From a virus: 64,000 bases of DNA. The notes below the pieces were generated by a model, which was given only the letters and a program-made list of their open reading frames with translations, made no database searches and had not been told where the DNA came from. Each line of letters begins with the position of its first letter. Positions within the stretch are counted from its first letter, which is position 1. The stretch is taken from IMG/VR virus record IMGVR_UViG_3300013126_000021, positions 1 to 64,000 of that record; one strand, 5' to 3'. The translations under genes and the position numbers were made by a program. Below, piece by piece: positions 15,233 to 23,089 of the stretch.

Positions 15233-15285
15233 ACACATTTACCAAAAAACAACACATTTTTGTACCTATATACTTATGCCGTACC

Positions 15286-15414
15286 TTAGAATAAAAGGTT
15301 CTTAACAAAATCAAACAAAGAACCAAATGTAATTGATAAGACAATAATCAACAATATCAATAATGAAAAACAAATCAACGGCAAGAAAATAAAACCAATT
15401 ATTCTTTCTAACAT
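15286..15414 (-). CDS. Small hydrophobic membrane protein (42 aa)
   Basis: MLERIIGFIFLPLICFSLLI continuing with LLIIVLSITFGSLFDF is one long membrane segment. Its ATG overlaps the end of the 61-residue gene upstream. Unknown role. Confidence 0.6.
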   Translation of the reverse strand: MLERIIGFIFLPLICFSLLILLIIVLSITFGSLFDFVKNLLF

Positions 15415-15593
15415 GTGTAATCGGAAATAATTAGTTTCAACGCATCAATTCTTTTTTTATTTCCTTCAATATCATCTAGATGAATATAACAATCATCTTT
15501 TAATGATTCTTCCAGACATTCTAAATAATTTTTAAGAGCAATGACAACGATTTGATCCGCCGTTTCCGCATCAATTTTAATATCATAAAACAT
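15408..15593 (-). CDS. Small hypothetical protein
   Basis: 61 residues (MFYDIKIDAETADQIVVIAL...), helical and acidic. No family recognised. Confidence 0.7.
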   Translation of the reverse strand: MFYDIKIDAETADQIVVIALKNYLECLEESLKDDCYIHLDDIEGNKKRIDALKLIISDYTC

Positions 15594-15605
15594 TTTTTTA
15601 TTTCC

Positions 15606-15788
15606 TTATAGATTATCTGGATTACCACCCATATAAAAAGGCCTTTTTACCTTTTCTTTTTGTTGTTCATTAGTATTAGTATCTGTTTTTGGTGGGCAAT
15701 AGAAGCACATCGGTGTCATTGGGCTGTATACTCTATGGCAAAGAGGGCATTGCCACCCCTGCTGAACAAAAAGATTTGGTGTATTCAT
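15606..15788 (-). CDS. Small zinc-ribbon protein
   Basis: 60 residues. CPLCHRVYSP and CFYCPP form a CxxC...CxxC zinc ribbon, followed by a basic, disordered tail. Overlaps the membrane protein gene upstream by four bases. Confidence 0.75.
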   Translation of the reverse strand: MNTPNLFVQQGWQCPLCHRVYSPMTPMCFYCPPKTDTNTNEQQKEKVKRPFYMGGNPDNL

Positions 15789-15964
15789 TTTACATCACAA
15801 ATAAAAGTTTTGTTACCGACATAAAATCCATTTAATCGTTCGCATTCTTTTGCAATCATGTTATGTGCGGAGACATATCCAATAAACAAACCAATAAACA
15901 AACCACAAATCGCTGTTAGAATTGAGAACATAACTGCACCCGTTGAATCAATACTGGTTCGCAT
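15785..15964 (-). CDS. Small membrane protein
   Basis: 59 residues from MRTSIDSTGAVMF (an ATG two codons earlier is also possible). One hydrophobic stretch (MFSILTAICGLFIGLFIGYV), then a polar C-terminus with two Cys. Unknown function. Confidence 0.68.
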   Translation of the reverse strand: MRTSIDSTGAVMFSILTAICGLFIGLFIGYVSAHNMIAKECERLNGFYVGNKTFICDVK

Positions 15965-15966
15965 AA

Positions 15967-16317
15967 TCACCTCTTAGCAACTTTGACTTGCATAATGATA
16001 TCGTTGATATCAGGTCTTTCAATCCAACGCCCAACAAATTTAACATTTGGGTTTGAAGTACCCCTTAGACAATCTAAACCGTAAACAAATTTGTATTTCA
16101 CTTCGTCTGTATTCTTATAACCAAAACTCCGATATTCATCATAATTTAGACATACAATATAAAGAGTTTTTGGGCTTAAAAGTTGTTGTTCGTAATTTTT
16201 AATAACACGTTCTTTAGCAGCAAGACGATCTTCTTGCCAAACATTAGTTTCTACAATTGTTTTCATCCAATCATAAAATTCATTGAGTTTTTTCATATCT
16301 TTATTAAGATCAATCAT
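15967..16317 (-). CDS. Hypothetical protein
   Basis: 116 residues (MIDLNKDMKKLNEFYDWMKT...). Helical N-terminus, strand-rich C-terminus. ATGA overlaps at both ends. No family recognised. Confidence 0.7.
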   Translation of the reverse strand: MIDLNKDMKKLNEFYDWMKTIVETNVWQEDRLAAKERVIKNYEQQLLSPKTLYIVCLNYDEYRSFGYKNTDEVKYKFVYGLDCLRGTSNPNVKFVGRWIERPDINDIIMQVKVAKR

Positions 16318-16511
16318 TCTTCAACTCCGAAATGTTCAAAGATATTCAATGCTTCATTGCGGGTGACCTTGCTGGCACATTCCTTCACAATCAACTCGGC
16401 GAACTTTTCGGCAAAGGCATCTAACTCGGCATTTTTAGAAATCTTTTTGTTCGTAGTTTCTTCAGCCATAAACTTGGCCTGCCCTACAAGTTCTCGAATT
16501 CGTTCGTTCAT
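16314..16511 (-). CDS. MNER-family small protein 1
   Basis: 65 residues: MNERIRELVGQAKFMAEE, then FAEKFAELIVKECA and the end FEHFGVEE. These three blocks recur in the genes at 16897, 20878 and 21132, so they are paralogs. Function unknown. Confidence 0.75.
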   Translation of the reverse strand: MNERIRELVGQAKFMAEETTNKKISKNAELDAFAEKFAELIVKECASKVTRNEALNIFEHFGVEE

Positions 16512-16897
16512 GAAAACTCTCTTTCTGAAAAACTGTAACCATCCTCATCATCCCAATCATATTCGGGATTGAACCAAGTGTGCCCATACTTGTTAGGTTT
16601 TCTTCCTTCATCATTGTGAAGCTGATTCTTGCGCCCAGACCCATTTACAAAATCAGGAGACTTTTGTCCTTCAATATACTGCACAAACCAATCGTAGTCA
16701 ATTCGTTCGCGATACTCGTCCATGATGATCCGATCTTTTAGAAACTCTTTCCATTGTTTCCAAGACACCAGACGCTCTGCACGATACCCATGAAAAGAGA
16801 ATGCCCAACCTCCGGAAGATTTACCGATATGGTATTCTTCATCGTAACGGTCACAACATTCGCAATGGTTAGAAGCAACATAATAATTAGTTCCCAT
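16508..16897 (-). CDS. Conserved phage hypothetical (MGTNYY family)
   Basis: 129 residues. MGTNYYVASNHCECCDRYDE and HIGKSSGGWAFSFHGY define a family frequent in phages. CxCC and His residues suggest metal binding. No known function. Confidence 0.78.
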   Translation of the reverse strand: MGTNYYVASNHCECCDRYDEEYHIGKSSGGWAFSFHGYRAERLVSWKQWKEFLKDRIIMDEYRERIDYDWFVQYIEGQKSPDFVNGSGRKNQLHNDEGRKPNKYGHTWFNPEYDWDDEDGYSFSEREFS

Positions 16898-17097
16898 TAT
16901 TCAATCCCAAAATGTTGTTTGATTTGATGCGCCACATGACGACCATAAAAAGGTTTATCAGGTTCTTCGGCAAAATTTTTAGCACATTCCCGAACAATCA
17001 ACTCGGCAAACTTTTCCAACACTAACTCCAAAAGTATACCTTCTTTTTCAACAGCATGTTTGGCACTTTCGGCAAGTTCTTGCATTCGTTCGTTCAT
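16897..17097 (-). CDS. MNER-family small protein 2
   Basis: 66 residues: MNERMQELAESAKHAVEK, LEKFAELIVRECAKNF, end IKQHFGIE. Clear paralog of the gene at 16314-16511. Confidence 0.75.
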   Translation of the reverse strand: MNERMQELAESAKHAVEKEGILLELVLEKFAELIVRECAKNFAEEPDKPFYGRHVAHQIKQHFGIE

Positions 17098-17100
17098 AGT

Positions 17101-17217
17101 TCAATACCATCCGTGTCGAGATTTGAAATCGCCCAATCGAGCCATGGCTGCACCTAACCCAAGACCACGGGCACGATACACTCTCAAAAGTTTTACGACT
17201 CGAATCTGTGACAGCAT
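17101..17217 (-). CDS. Small basic peptide (38 aa)
   Basis: MLSQIRVVKLLRVYRARGLG.. ends DFKSRHGWY. Its ATG overlaps the TGA of the 48-residue gene upstream (TGATG), arguing for coupled translation. Very basic; could bind nucleic acid. Confidence 0.55.
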   Translation of the reverse strand: MLSQIRVVKLLRVYRARGLGLGAAMARLGDFKSRHGWY

Positions 17218-17363
17218 CACAGCACCACCTTTTCAAGAATACTGACATCCCAAGCTATCATGGCATTACGCCCGAACTTGCGTTCAGCAAACTCATAGGC
17301 TTTGTCTCGGCTGTCAAACACATCATAAACTGTTCCTCGATAGTTGACAATGTAGACTGTCAT
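17217..17363 (-). CDS. Small hypothetical protein (48 aa), first gene after an early promoter
   Basis: MTVYIVNYRGTVYDVFDSRD continuing KAYEFAERKFG. GGAG lies six bases before this ATG; a further in-frame ATG at 17387 falls at the predicted transcription start and is unlikely. Strand-helix pattern typical of small soluble proteins. Confidence 0.75.
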   Translation of the reverse strand: MTVYIVNYRGTVYDVFDSRDKAYEFAERKFGRNAMIAWDVSILEKVVL

Positions 17364-17393
17364 CTCTTGCTCCGTTTTGTTCACCATATACAC

Positions 17394-17440
17394 ATTATAG
17401 CGAAAAGTATGGTGTTTGTCAAGTGTTGTTTCTATACAAC
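17394..17440 (-). promoter_or_regulatory. Consensus early promoter with GTTG-N8-CAAC operator
   Basis: TTGACA (17422-17417), 17-base spacer, TATAAT (17399-17394). GTTG-N8-CAAC (17425-17440) ends two bases before the -35 box. Strongest example in the AT-rich part. Confidence 0.9.
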
Positions 17441-17449
17441 ATATCTGTT

Positions 17450-17872
17450 TTATGCAACACTTGAGCGTTCGTATTTTTCCCCTGCTCCTCTGACCTCAGA
17501 CATGTTTCTTCGAGCAATATCCTCATAAAACTTTTCGTTCGGTTGTTGAATTCTGTACGCAAATTTACCACCAAAGTACACACAGAATCCTCCACCCTGA
17601 TCAGATTCGAGAATAGTAGTGTAAGCTGATGTTATTGCCGCACCCCCAATACCACCAAACCCCAGTGCAGTTGAAGCCCATGTTTGCGGAAACATTGCGT
17701 AAACTGAGATATTATACTCAGTATGCTTACCCTTCTTTGTGATTCGTCGATCTTCTTTCGTCTTACGATAGTGTTCCCAGTCACGATCTTCATACTCAAA
17801 TTCGGGAAATCCTGCATAAACTGCATGAGCAAAAGCACTGTGAAGATCGTTGATTCCGTTGCCTGTTTTCAT
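17450..17872 (-). CDS. Hypothetical protein
   Basis: 140 residues (MKTGNGINDLHSAFAHAVYA...). Contains a Gly-rich stretch (STALGFGGIGGAAIT) and FCVYFGGKFAYRIQ. Conserved-looking but not recognised. Confidence 0.7.
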   Translation of the reverse strand: MKTGNGINDLHSAFAHAVYAGFPEFEYEDRDWEHYRKTKEDRRITKKGKHTEYNISVYAMFPQTWASTALGFGGIGGAAITSAYTTILESDQGGGFCVYFGGKFAYRIQQPNEKFYEDIARRNMSEVRGAGEKYERSSVA

Positions 17873-17875
17873 AAT

Positions 17876-18208
17876 TTAGTCCTTCATTTCAAAAACATAA
17901 TGCCCACCACGCTGCGAAGAATACCAGTGCCATCTCCATAGTACATGGTTTTTTTGCATAGCCATGATGATAGCTTCATTGCCGCCCCACCCGGCTGTAC
18001 TGATGTAGATACGCTTTACAGGACGCTTAAAGATTTCATCAATTTCTTCTACTTCAGACCAGCCCCAAGATCGAAGATACCAGATTTCGTTGATGAAGGC
18101 AAACCATCCTTCTGAATCTTCAAACTTCCAGTTGGCAATCTTGTTTAGTGCCTCATGGGTAGGATAGCCATCATCATCAACGTATTCAGACACTTTACAC
18201 TCCATCAT
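17876..18208 (-). CDS. Hypothetical protein
   Basis: 110 residues from MMECKVSEYVDDDGYPTHEA; the ATG at 18235 would deepen the overlap with the upstream gene. Trp-rich (WRWHWYSSQRGGHYVFEMKD). Unknown function. Confidence 0.68.
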   Translation of the reverse strand: MMECKVSEYVDDDGYPTHEALNKIANWKFEDSEGWFAFINEIWYLRSWGWSEVEEIDEIFKRPVKRIYISTAGWGGNEAIIMAMQKNHVLWRWHWYSSQRGGHYVFEMKD

Positions 18209-18437
18209 TAAAATTAGATCCGCGCCAAACTTCAACAGTGTTTAGCATACCCTTTGCATGTTCAATTGCCATTTCTTCAGCACGATGTTTATTTCGGTAA
18301 TGATTAGGGCGGCTAGCATCCTCGTCAAATTTATAGCAGGAATCAAAATGCCACACGAACCAATTACGATACCAAATTTCGTATTGCTTCTGATGAGCAT
18401 TATAAATGACTTTGACAGATTTGTAAAGAGGTTTCAT
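18195..18437 (-). CDS. Hypothetical protein
   Basis: 80 residues (MKPLYKSVKVIYNAHQKQYE...). Aromatic-rich strands followed by a helix (HRAEEMAIEHAKGML). No family recognised. Confidence 0.68.
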   Translation of the reverse strand: MKPLYKSVKVIYNAHQKQYEIWYRNWFVWHFDSCYKFDEDASRPNHYRNKHRAEEMAIEHAKGMLNTVEVWRGSNFNDGV

Positions 18438-18844
18438 TCTCTATCTTCCTCTCTTGTATGCTCATCACATGCAGTATAATACCAACCACGCCCTCGAAAC
18501 TTACCAGGATTGCCACACACCTCACAGGTTACAGCACTCATGGCCTCAGCCATACGTGCCATGCCGTGAATTTGTTCATCGCCGCCATCATAGTAAAATC
18601 GCAAAGTACCATACTTCTCTTTGATTTGAGTAAGTATAAAAGGCACCTTTTCAATGTCATCCTTGCCCTTGTTGATCCAATCTAGATGGCTATTGATGCA
18701 AGCAAAAAGTTGATTGAGAATAGGATGCCACCCCGATCCACATTCAACACCAAACATGGGAAATGGTTCGATGGAAGATGCTTTGCGAGCAAACACAAGA
18801 GGATACTTTTCAACCATTTCTGCTAGAAAATTTTCTTCACTCAT
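18434..18844 (-). CDS. Conserved phage hypothetical with zinc ribbon
   Basis: 136 residues. CGSGWHPILNQLFACI, EKYGTLRFYYDGGDE and CEVCGNPG...YTACDEH place it in a family common in large phages. The Cys/His set suggests a C-terminal zinc ribbon. Function unknown. Confidence 0.78.
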   Translation of the reverse strand: MSEENFLAEMVEKYPLVFARKASSIEPFPMFGVECGSGWHPILNQLFACINSHLDWINKGKDDIEKVPFILTQIKEKYGTLRFYYDGGDEQIHGMARMAEAMSAVTCEVCGNPGKFRGRGWYYTACDEHTREEDRE

Positions 18845-19320
18845 TCTTCAATTCTTTCTTTATACTCTTTTGTGGGGATGTACGGAAAAGTCACCGGGAC
18901 ACGACTACCTCGGCTAGTAAAATAGCTTTTGTATTTTTCGCCAGTCTCTTCATCCGTGTACCAATCGTAGAAAATAATACCTTCACAATCATATGCCCCA
19001 GTATTATCTTTGAAAACATGCCCACACCGTTTGTTCTGAAATACAGGACCATTATCTCGCCCGGCGTATTCACTTACATCATGCCATTCCCAATCTTCAC
19101 CAGTCAAAGGTGCAATAGGTTCAAACTTCGCCAACTTTTCAAATAGATTGATAGCATATGGTGCAGAAGAACCAGAGTGCCCCTCACCATGAAATACTTC
19201 CAGCAACTTCAGAACATGATTGCAGATCATCTCCTGCATTTCATCATTAAACTTTCCGTTCTCATCAGTCCAACCAGCCGCCCTAAATTCACGCATAGCA
19301 TGATTAATGTAATTATTCAT
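18841..19320 (-). CDS. Hypothetical protein
   Basis: 159 residues (MNNYINHAMREFRAAGWTDE...). Contains GEDWEWHDVSEY, RCGHVFKD and YDWYTDEETGEKYKSYFTSR. Soluble; overlaps neighbours by four bases or one base. No known function. Confidence 0.75.
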   Translation of the reverse strand: MNNYINHAMREFRAAGWTDENGKFNDEMQEMICNHVLKLLEVFHGEGHSGSSAPYAINLFEKLAKFEPIAPLTGEDWEWHDVSEYAGRDNGPVFQNKRCGHVFKDNTGAYDCEGIIFYDWYTDEETGEKYKSYFTSRGSRVPVTFPYIPTKEYKERIEE

Positions 19321-19703
19321 TAAAAATATTTCCTTTGAATATATTGTGAAAGAACTTCAGCATCAATCTTAGCATAATCGGCAAACTCTTTCAATATCCG
19401 TTCTTCATCTTTACCAGTAAAGATTGCATTGTGAATTTCTAGATATCCTGCACATTGAGCAGGTACGTATGCTTCAGGACCAAAGCCGAAAACGTCATAC
19501 AGCACATAGCGGTAGGATCCACCTTGCTTGATTTCACCATCGAAGATCCGCCGGGAGATAGCGCAGAATGCCATCAACTGCTGTTCTTTAGTAAGAGAAT
19601 TCCAATATTGTTCTTGGTGTTCTTCTTCGGCTTTCATTGCTTCTTGGAATCGCTCAGAAATTTCAGACAGTTCCTGCAATGCTTTTTCAGTCTTTTCGTC
19701 CAT
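19320..19703 (-). CDS. Conserved phage hypothetical
   Basis: 127 residues from MDEKTEKALQELSEIS (start overlaps the upstream stop as TAATG; 19709 is also possible). SLTKEQQLMAFCAISRRIFD and YDVFGFGPEAYVPAQCAGYL belong to a family seen in many phages. Helical; function unknown. Confidence 0.76.
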   Translation of the reverse strand: MDEKTEKALQELSEISERFQEAMKAEEEHQEQYWNSLTKEQQLMAFCAISRRIFDGEIKQGGSYRYVLYDVFGFGPEAYVPAQCAGYLEIHNAIFTGKDEERILKEFADYAKIDAEVLSQYIQRKYF

Positions 19704-19906
19704 TACCATTCCTCTTTCTTTAGCCATTCGTTTGCTTGTTCTTCGGTGTCGAATACATGATCTACTTCTTGATACTGATCGAGACACAGACCACACACGG
19801 TCATGTAACCGATTGCCTTTTCACCTTTTCGACTTGTTTCTTTGACCATTACATCATAAGCGTGGTCAAAGTCAAATACCTCATGCCCGCAAGAAAGTAT
19901 GATCAT
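19703..19906 (-). CDS. Small zinc-binding-like protein
   Basis: 67 residues. CGHEVFDFDHAYDV and VCGLCLDQY provide Cys/His ligands. Tail DTEEQANEWLKKEEW. Conserved-looking, unknown function. Confidence 0.72.
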   Translation of the reverse strand: MIILSCGHEVFDFDHAYDVMVKETSRKGEKAIGYMTVCGLCLDQYQEVDHVFDTEEQANEWLKKEEW

Positions 19907-20166
19907 ATCAATCCATACCTATCTTGAATGCGTGATTTGACTAGTTTTACTGCATCTTCGCAACAATCTTGCTCAAGGTAGTGCTGAGAAAGAATTTCAT
20001 CACCACAGACATGAAGAATGTCTTTTAAAAGCATATCAACGAATAGATTAAACTCTTTCGTATAGTCTGCATTCCAATCAATATGCCCAGGACCAGGTCC
20101 CCATTCTTCATCACTCCAAAAACAAAACTCTGCTTGGGTTAGGAGTTCTCGAATTCGTTCGTTCAT
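19903..20166 (-). CDS. MNER-start small protein
   Basis: 87 residues: MNERIRELLTQAEFCFW then an acidic middle and VKLVKSRIQDRYGLI. It shares the N-terminus with the MNER family but lacks the FAELIV-EC block, so it may be a diverged relative. Confidence 0.7.
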   Translation of the reverse strand: MNERIRELLTQAEFCFWSDEEWGPGPGHIDWNADYTKEFNLFVDMLLKDILHVCGDEILSQHYLEQDCCEDAVKLVKSRIQDRYGLI

Positions 20167-20327
20167 TTTCTATACACCAAACTTTTTGTGGGTTGGTTAG
20201 TAACGGGGCAAGTGTAATGCATAACATCTCGCCCTTGCATATCTTCCTCAACATTAAGAAACTCTACCTCGGTGGTAAGATGTTTCTCACCACATTCAGA
20301 ACAAATTACAATATATCGTTCGTTCAT
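20163..20327 (-). CDS. Small Cys-containing protein with MNER start (54 aa)
   Basis: MNERYIVICSECGEKHLTTE, then HYTCPVTNQ: a CxxC plus one Cys and a His. The first codons match the MNER family at the DNA level, though the rest is unrelated. Both ends overlap neighbours by four bases or one base. Confidence 0.7.
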   Translation of the reverse strand: MNERYIVICSECGEKHLTTEVEFLNVEEDMQGRDVMHYTCPVTNQPTKSLVYRK

Positions 20328-20539
20328 CACCAGTTATTCTCATCAGTAATAACTACCGAGAACTCACCTGGAATAGATAGATGGTTAAGATAAAACTTAG
20401 CAGTCAGAATAGTACCAATACCATTACCTCCCTCCTGAATCAATTCTACGCTTGCATGACTCATATCACCATGCAATTTTTCGATGATTTCAAGGATTCG
20501 ATCCAATTCACGACGATTAATTGTAATTCTGTTCATCAT
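20327..20539 (-). CDS. Hypothetical protein
   Basis: 70 residues (MMNRITINRRELDRILEIIE...). Helix followed by strands; no family recognised. Confidence 0.68.
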   Translation of the reverse strand: MMNRITINRRELDRILEIIEKLHGDMSHASVELIQEGGNGIGTILTAKFYLNHLSIPGEFSVVITDENNW

Positions 20540-20711
20540 AGTCCTTCATGTAGATGCTGCCTGTTTTAGCGTAGAATTCGGCGTATTTCCAACCTCGTTT
20601 GAAACCATGCCAGCGCATTAGGGTTAGCTTCTCACCCTCTTCGGTCATTGGTACAGCATATGCTTCCGAGTCTCGCCATGCATCATGAATTAGTTGTTCT
20701 TGTTCGTTCAT
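20517..20711 (-). CDS. Hypothetical protein (MNEQ start)
   Basis: 64 residues: MNEQEQLIHDAWRDSEAYAV.. MRWHGFKRGWKYAEFYAKTG. Overlaps the next gene by 23 bases. Unknown. Confidence 0.68.
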   Translation of the reverse strand: MNEQEQLIHDAWRDSEAYAVPMTEEGEKLTLMRWHGFKRGWKYAEFYAKTGSIYMKDYDEQNYN

Positions 20712-20881
20712 TCTCCAACATCCTCATCGGTGTATTCTGCCCATTCTTTGTGAACAGAATGAATAATATATCCGGCATCAATTTGTTCTTTGATGAACTT
20801 TGACGCATCCGAATACTTGGTGAAAATTTTCTGCTGATAAGGCACTTGCCCATACCAAACTCGATACACAAACTTTTTCAT
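20708..20881 (-). CDS. Small hypothetical protein (57 aa)
   Basis: MKKFVYRVWYGQVPYQQKIF, then FIKEQIDAGYIIHSVHKEWA. Coupled by ATGA overlaps at both ends; strand-helix-strand pattern. Preferred over a longer open frame on the same strand, which has poor composition. Confidence 0.72.
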   Translation of the reverse strand: MKKFVYRVWYGQVPYQQKIFTKYSDASKFIKEQIDAGYIIHSVHKEWAEYTDEDVGE

Positions 20882-21132
20882 TCTTCAACACCAAACGATT
20901 GTTTCAATACATCAGGATATTCACTGGCAGGGACTCGACGATCAACACAATCTTGAACAATTGCAGAGCATTTCCTCACAATCAACTCGCCGAACTTTTG
21001 TAAATCAATCGCCGCATACAATTTGTCACCAAGTTGCGGATAAACATTATCTTTCCATTCAACTCTACCCCAATTACCGATTGTTGCAATAGGACCTAAT
21101 TCATTAGCAAGTAGTCTAATCCGTTCGTTCAT
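20878..21132 (-). CDS. MNER-family small protein 3
   Basis: 84 residues from MNERIRLLANELGPIATIG; LQKFGELIVRKCSAIVQD and the end LKQSFGVEE mark it as a paralog of the genes at 16314, 16897 and 21132. Confidence 0.74.
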   Translation of the reverse strand: MNERIRLLANELGPIATIGNWGRVEWKDNVYPQLGDKLYAAIDLQKFGELIVRKCSAIVQDCVDRRVPASEYPDVLKQSFGVEE

Positions 21133-21323
21133 CATTCTACTCCAAAATGTTCCTGGATATTCTTTACATATTCATCATTGGGAAATTGCGATGGTGTCCA
21201 TTTAACGACTTCCACGCATTCCCGCACAATCAAATCGGCGAACTTTTCTGAGTCAAACCAAGGAGGACCATATTTGCGTTCTTCCCAGCATTGGGATTCA
21301 AGGTCTTTAATTCGTTCGTTCAT
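21132..21323 (-). CDS. MNER-family small protein 4
   Basis: 63 residues: MNERIKDLESQCWEERKYG, SEKFADLIVRECVEVVKW, end IQEHFGVE. Paralog of its downstream neighbour; the tandem pair suggests local duplication. Confidence 0.75.
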   Translation of the reverse strand: MNERIKDLESQCWEERKYGPPWFDSEKFADLIVRECVEVVKWTPSQFPNDEYVKNIQEHFGVE

Positions 21324-21559
21324 TTTCTTGGATCCATTTCACCATTGCTAACGATATCAGTATAACATGAATTGGATTTGTTTTGCAAGTATTTTATTGC
21401 CTCTTCCCAACCTTCTTGAAAAGTCTGCCAATGATCTTCTAGACTGTCACTAACATATTCTCCATTAGGTTTGCGGCGTAGACTATGCCCAGATGTTACA
21501 CCAAAGCTGGGATAACAAACTTTTTCAAATGCTTCACGGATAGGATCGATCATTTCCAC
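21320..21559 (-). CDS. Hypothetical protein
   Basis: 79 residues (start at the first ATG or two codons later at MIDPIREAFEKV). A middle helix reads FQEGWEEAIKYLQ. A possible weak promoter (TTGCAA, 18 bases, TATACT with extended TG) lies inside at 21359-21388. Unknown function. Confidence 0.66.
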   Translation of the reverse strand: MEMIDPIREAFEKVCYPSFGVTSGHSLRRKPNGEYVSDSLEDHWQTFQEGWEEAIKYLQNKSNSCYTDIVSNGEMDPRK

Positions 21560-21774
21560 ATATCCTTAGAAAAGATAGGTTGACAATGATCGCCCATTTT
21601 ATTGATATCACAAACCATATCAAGGTCTGATTCAAAGGGATAGTGACGCAGAAGTGCCCTAGCACGATCCCGAACCTCTTTGGGTATTCGCGGAGTCTTA
21701 GACGGAATGGCTAGATCAAACAGGAATTCACGAGTCGAATTAACTGCGCGGAGTCTTTCAAATGGTAGAGTCAT
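21550..21774 (-). CDS. BPSL0761-like conserved protein
   Basis: 74 residues. MTLPFERLRAVNSTREFLFD and ARALLRHYPFESDLDM match a small family known from Burkholderia and other betaproteobacteria, including their prophages. Function unknown. Its presence supports a betaproteobacterial host. Confidence 0.8.
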   Translation of the reverse strand: MTLPFERLRAVNSTREFLFDLAIPSKTPRIPKEVRDRARALLRHYPFESDLDMVCDINKMGDHCQPIFSKDMWK

Positions 21775-22025
21775 TTTGAAAAGTATCCTATAATGTAGAG
21801 TGAAACGATTACCAATTGCACCGTAATCAAAGACATTTTACGCCAAATCACGGCGACTGTCAACCATCCTAGATTACCTAGTATCGAAAAAACAACATTC
21901 AATGGATAATAATTGATGGCTGTAAGCCATACACCTACCAAAAGAATAGCCGTTGAACCCCACTCTAGAATGAATTCTAGTTTTTTCTCGGTAAAAGCCA
22001 CCGGGAGCATTACGCCTGCATCCAT
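21771..22025 (-). CDS. Small membrane protein with three hydrophobic segments
   Basis: 84 residues (a later ATG at MLPVAFTEKK is possible). Segments: STAILLVGVWLTAI, LNVVFSILGNLGWLTVAVIW and LITVQLVIVSLYIIGYF. Arrangement similar to small conserved membrane proteins of T4-like phages. Unknown role. Confidence 0.72.
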   Translation of the reverse strand: MDAGVMLPVAFTEKKLEFILEWGSTAILLVGVWLTAINYYPLNVVFSILGNLGWLTVAVIWRKMSLITVQLVIVSLYIIGYFSK

Positions 22026-22324
22026 TTAATATCAGATTTCAAGTGCAAGGATTCTGCACCATCATATTCCTCGATGATAAACTCCTCACCTTCATTCACC
22101 CAATGAATGTACAATCCATCAGCACCGCCACCGTAAAAATCATCACCATATTTCTTTTCGGCATATTGTTCGATATCGTATGGAGCGGCTTCTTTTTCAA
22201 CCATATCCACGATAACAGGATCAAAAAGGCATTGAGTCACACCTTGATTCCAAGTGTACCAACCAGCACCCCAACCACGGGAAACCAAAACGGCGACCTT
22301 ACCATCACGTACAACTTTTTTCAT
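22010..22324 (-). CDS. Conserved phage hypothetical
   Basis: 104 residues from MKKVVRDGKVAVLVSRGWGA; GWYTWNQ and the KKYGDDFYGGGADGLYIHWV region are typical of a phage family of unknown function. Acidic. Confidence 0.75.
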   Translation of the reverse strand: MKKVVRDGKVAVLVSRGWGAGWYTWNQGVTQCLFDPVIVDMVEKEAAPYDIEQYAEKKYGDDFYGGGADGLYIHWVNEGEEFIIEEYDGAESLHLKSDIKWMQA

Positions 22325-22419
22325 CATACTCTCCTATTGAGAATAATTCCCTTAATATCCCGCCATATTACTACAATATGGTGCTTAAATTGCTTGAAAT
22401 AATATGCTCTATACGTCAT
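22324..22419 (-). CDS. Possible small basic peptide (31 aa)
   Basis: MTYRAYYFKQFKHHIVVIWR.. ends ILNRRV. Starts at a TAATG junction with the gene upstream and stops at a TGATG junction with the gene downstream, which favours translation. No other support. Confidence 0.45.
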   Translation of the reverse strand: MTYRAYYFKQFKHHIVVIWRDIKGIILNRRV

Positions 22420-22802
22420 TATGCATCATCATCATTACAGAAATCCGAAAAATCTTTCCATGAACCAAGGAAAATAACCTCTCCGGAATAATTCATCACT
22501 CTTACCTTCTCAGCATATAGGTCATATGTATATTCCTGCCAATGGTCAAAATCCTTGCATGAGACAATATAGAATGAGCCCGGCGTTTTTTTGAAATTGC
22601 ACACAAGTTGCGCGGCAAGGCATCCCATACCGTTTGCAATTCGTTTATTTTCGCCAATTGAAATTCCATTTACAAGTTGCATACCATTTAGGAAATCGGC
22701 CAAGTCTCGCCCAACACCAGACGGATATCCATCATATTGCCCATACAAGGAAAGAATTTTCTCCGATTCATCATATACATTGATAATTGAACGGGTTCCC
22801 AT
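22419..22802 (-). CDS. Conserved phage hypothetical
   Basis: 127 residues. MGTRSIINVYDE, LYGQYDGYPSGVGRDLADFL and NGMGCLAAQLVCNFKK define a family widespread in phages. Probably a globular enzyme-like fold; function unknown. Confidence 0.8.
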   Translation of the reverse strand: MGTRSIINVYDESEKILSLYGQYDGYPSGVGRDLADFLNGMQLVNGISIGENKRIANGMGCLAAQLVCNFKKTPGSFYIVSCKDFDHWQEYTYDLYAEKVRVMNYSGEVIFLGSWKDFSDFCNDDDA

Positions 22803-22814
22803 TATTTTATCTCC

Positions 22815-22949
22815 TTAGAATACAAAAAGCATGAACAAAAACCAAGCAAAAACCACACCAAATAATCCTGGTGCACCATCCAGTTGGAAGGCTTTACTGG
22901 ATAAAATATAAAAGCAAATATAATAAACCACCGGGTAGTATTCACCCAT
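22815..22949 (-). CDS. Small membrane protein (44 aa)
   Basis: MGEYYPVVYYICFYILSSKA, then LFGVVFAWFLFMLFVF. The start is set by the TGATG junction with the gene upstream; the longer frame on this strand is not needed. Confidence 0.65.
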   Translation of the reverse strand: MGEYYPVVYYICFYILSSKAFQLDGAPGLFGVVFAWFLFMLFVF

Positions 22950-23068
22950 CACAAAATACCGAGGATGGTCAATAATACAAGAGAAAAGAAAAACATATAA
23001 CCTACAATTCCAATCCAATATGCATTGTCGAGGAGGTAAATCATTACTCTGTCAAAAAAATCTTTCAT
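22949..23068 (-). CDS. Small membrane protein (39 aa)
   Basis: MKDFFDRVMIYLLDNAYWIG, then IVGYMFFFSLVLLTILGIL. Coupled to the next gene by TGATG. One membrane segment. Confidence 0.62.
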   Translation of the reverse strand: MKDFFDRVMIYLLDNAYWIGIVGYMFFFSLVLLTILGIL

Positions 23069-23089
23069 AATGCCACCGGGAGCCTTTTT

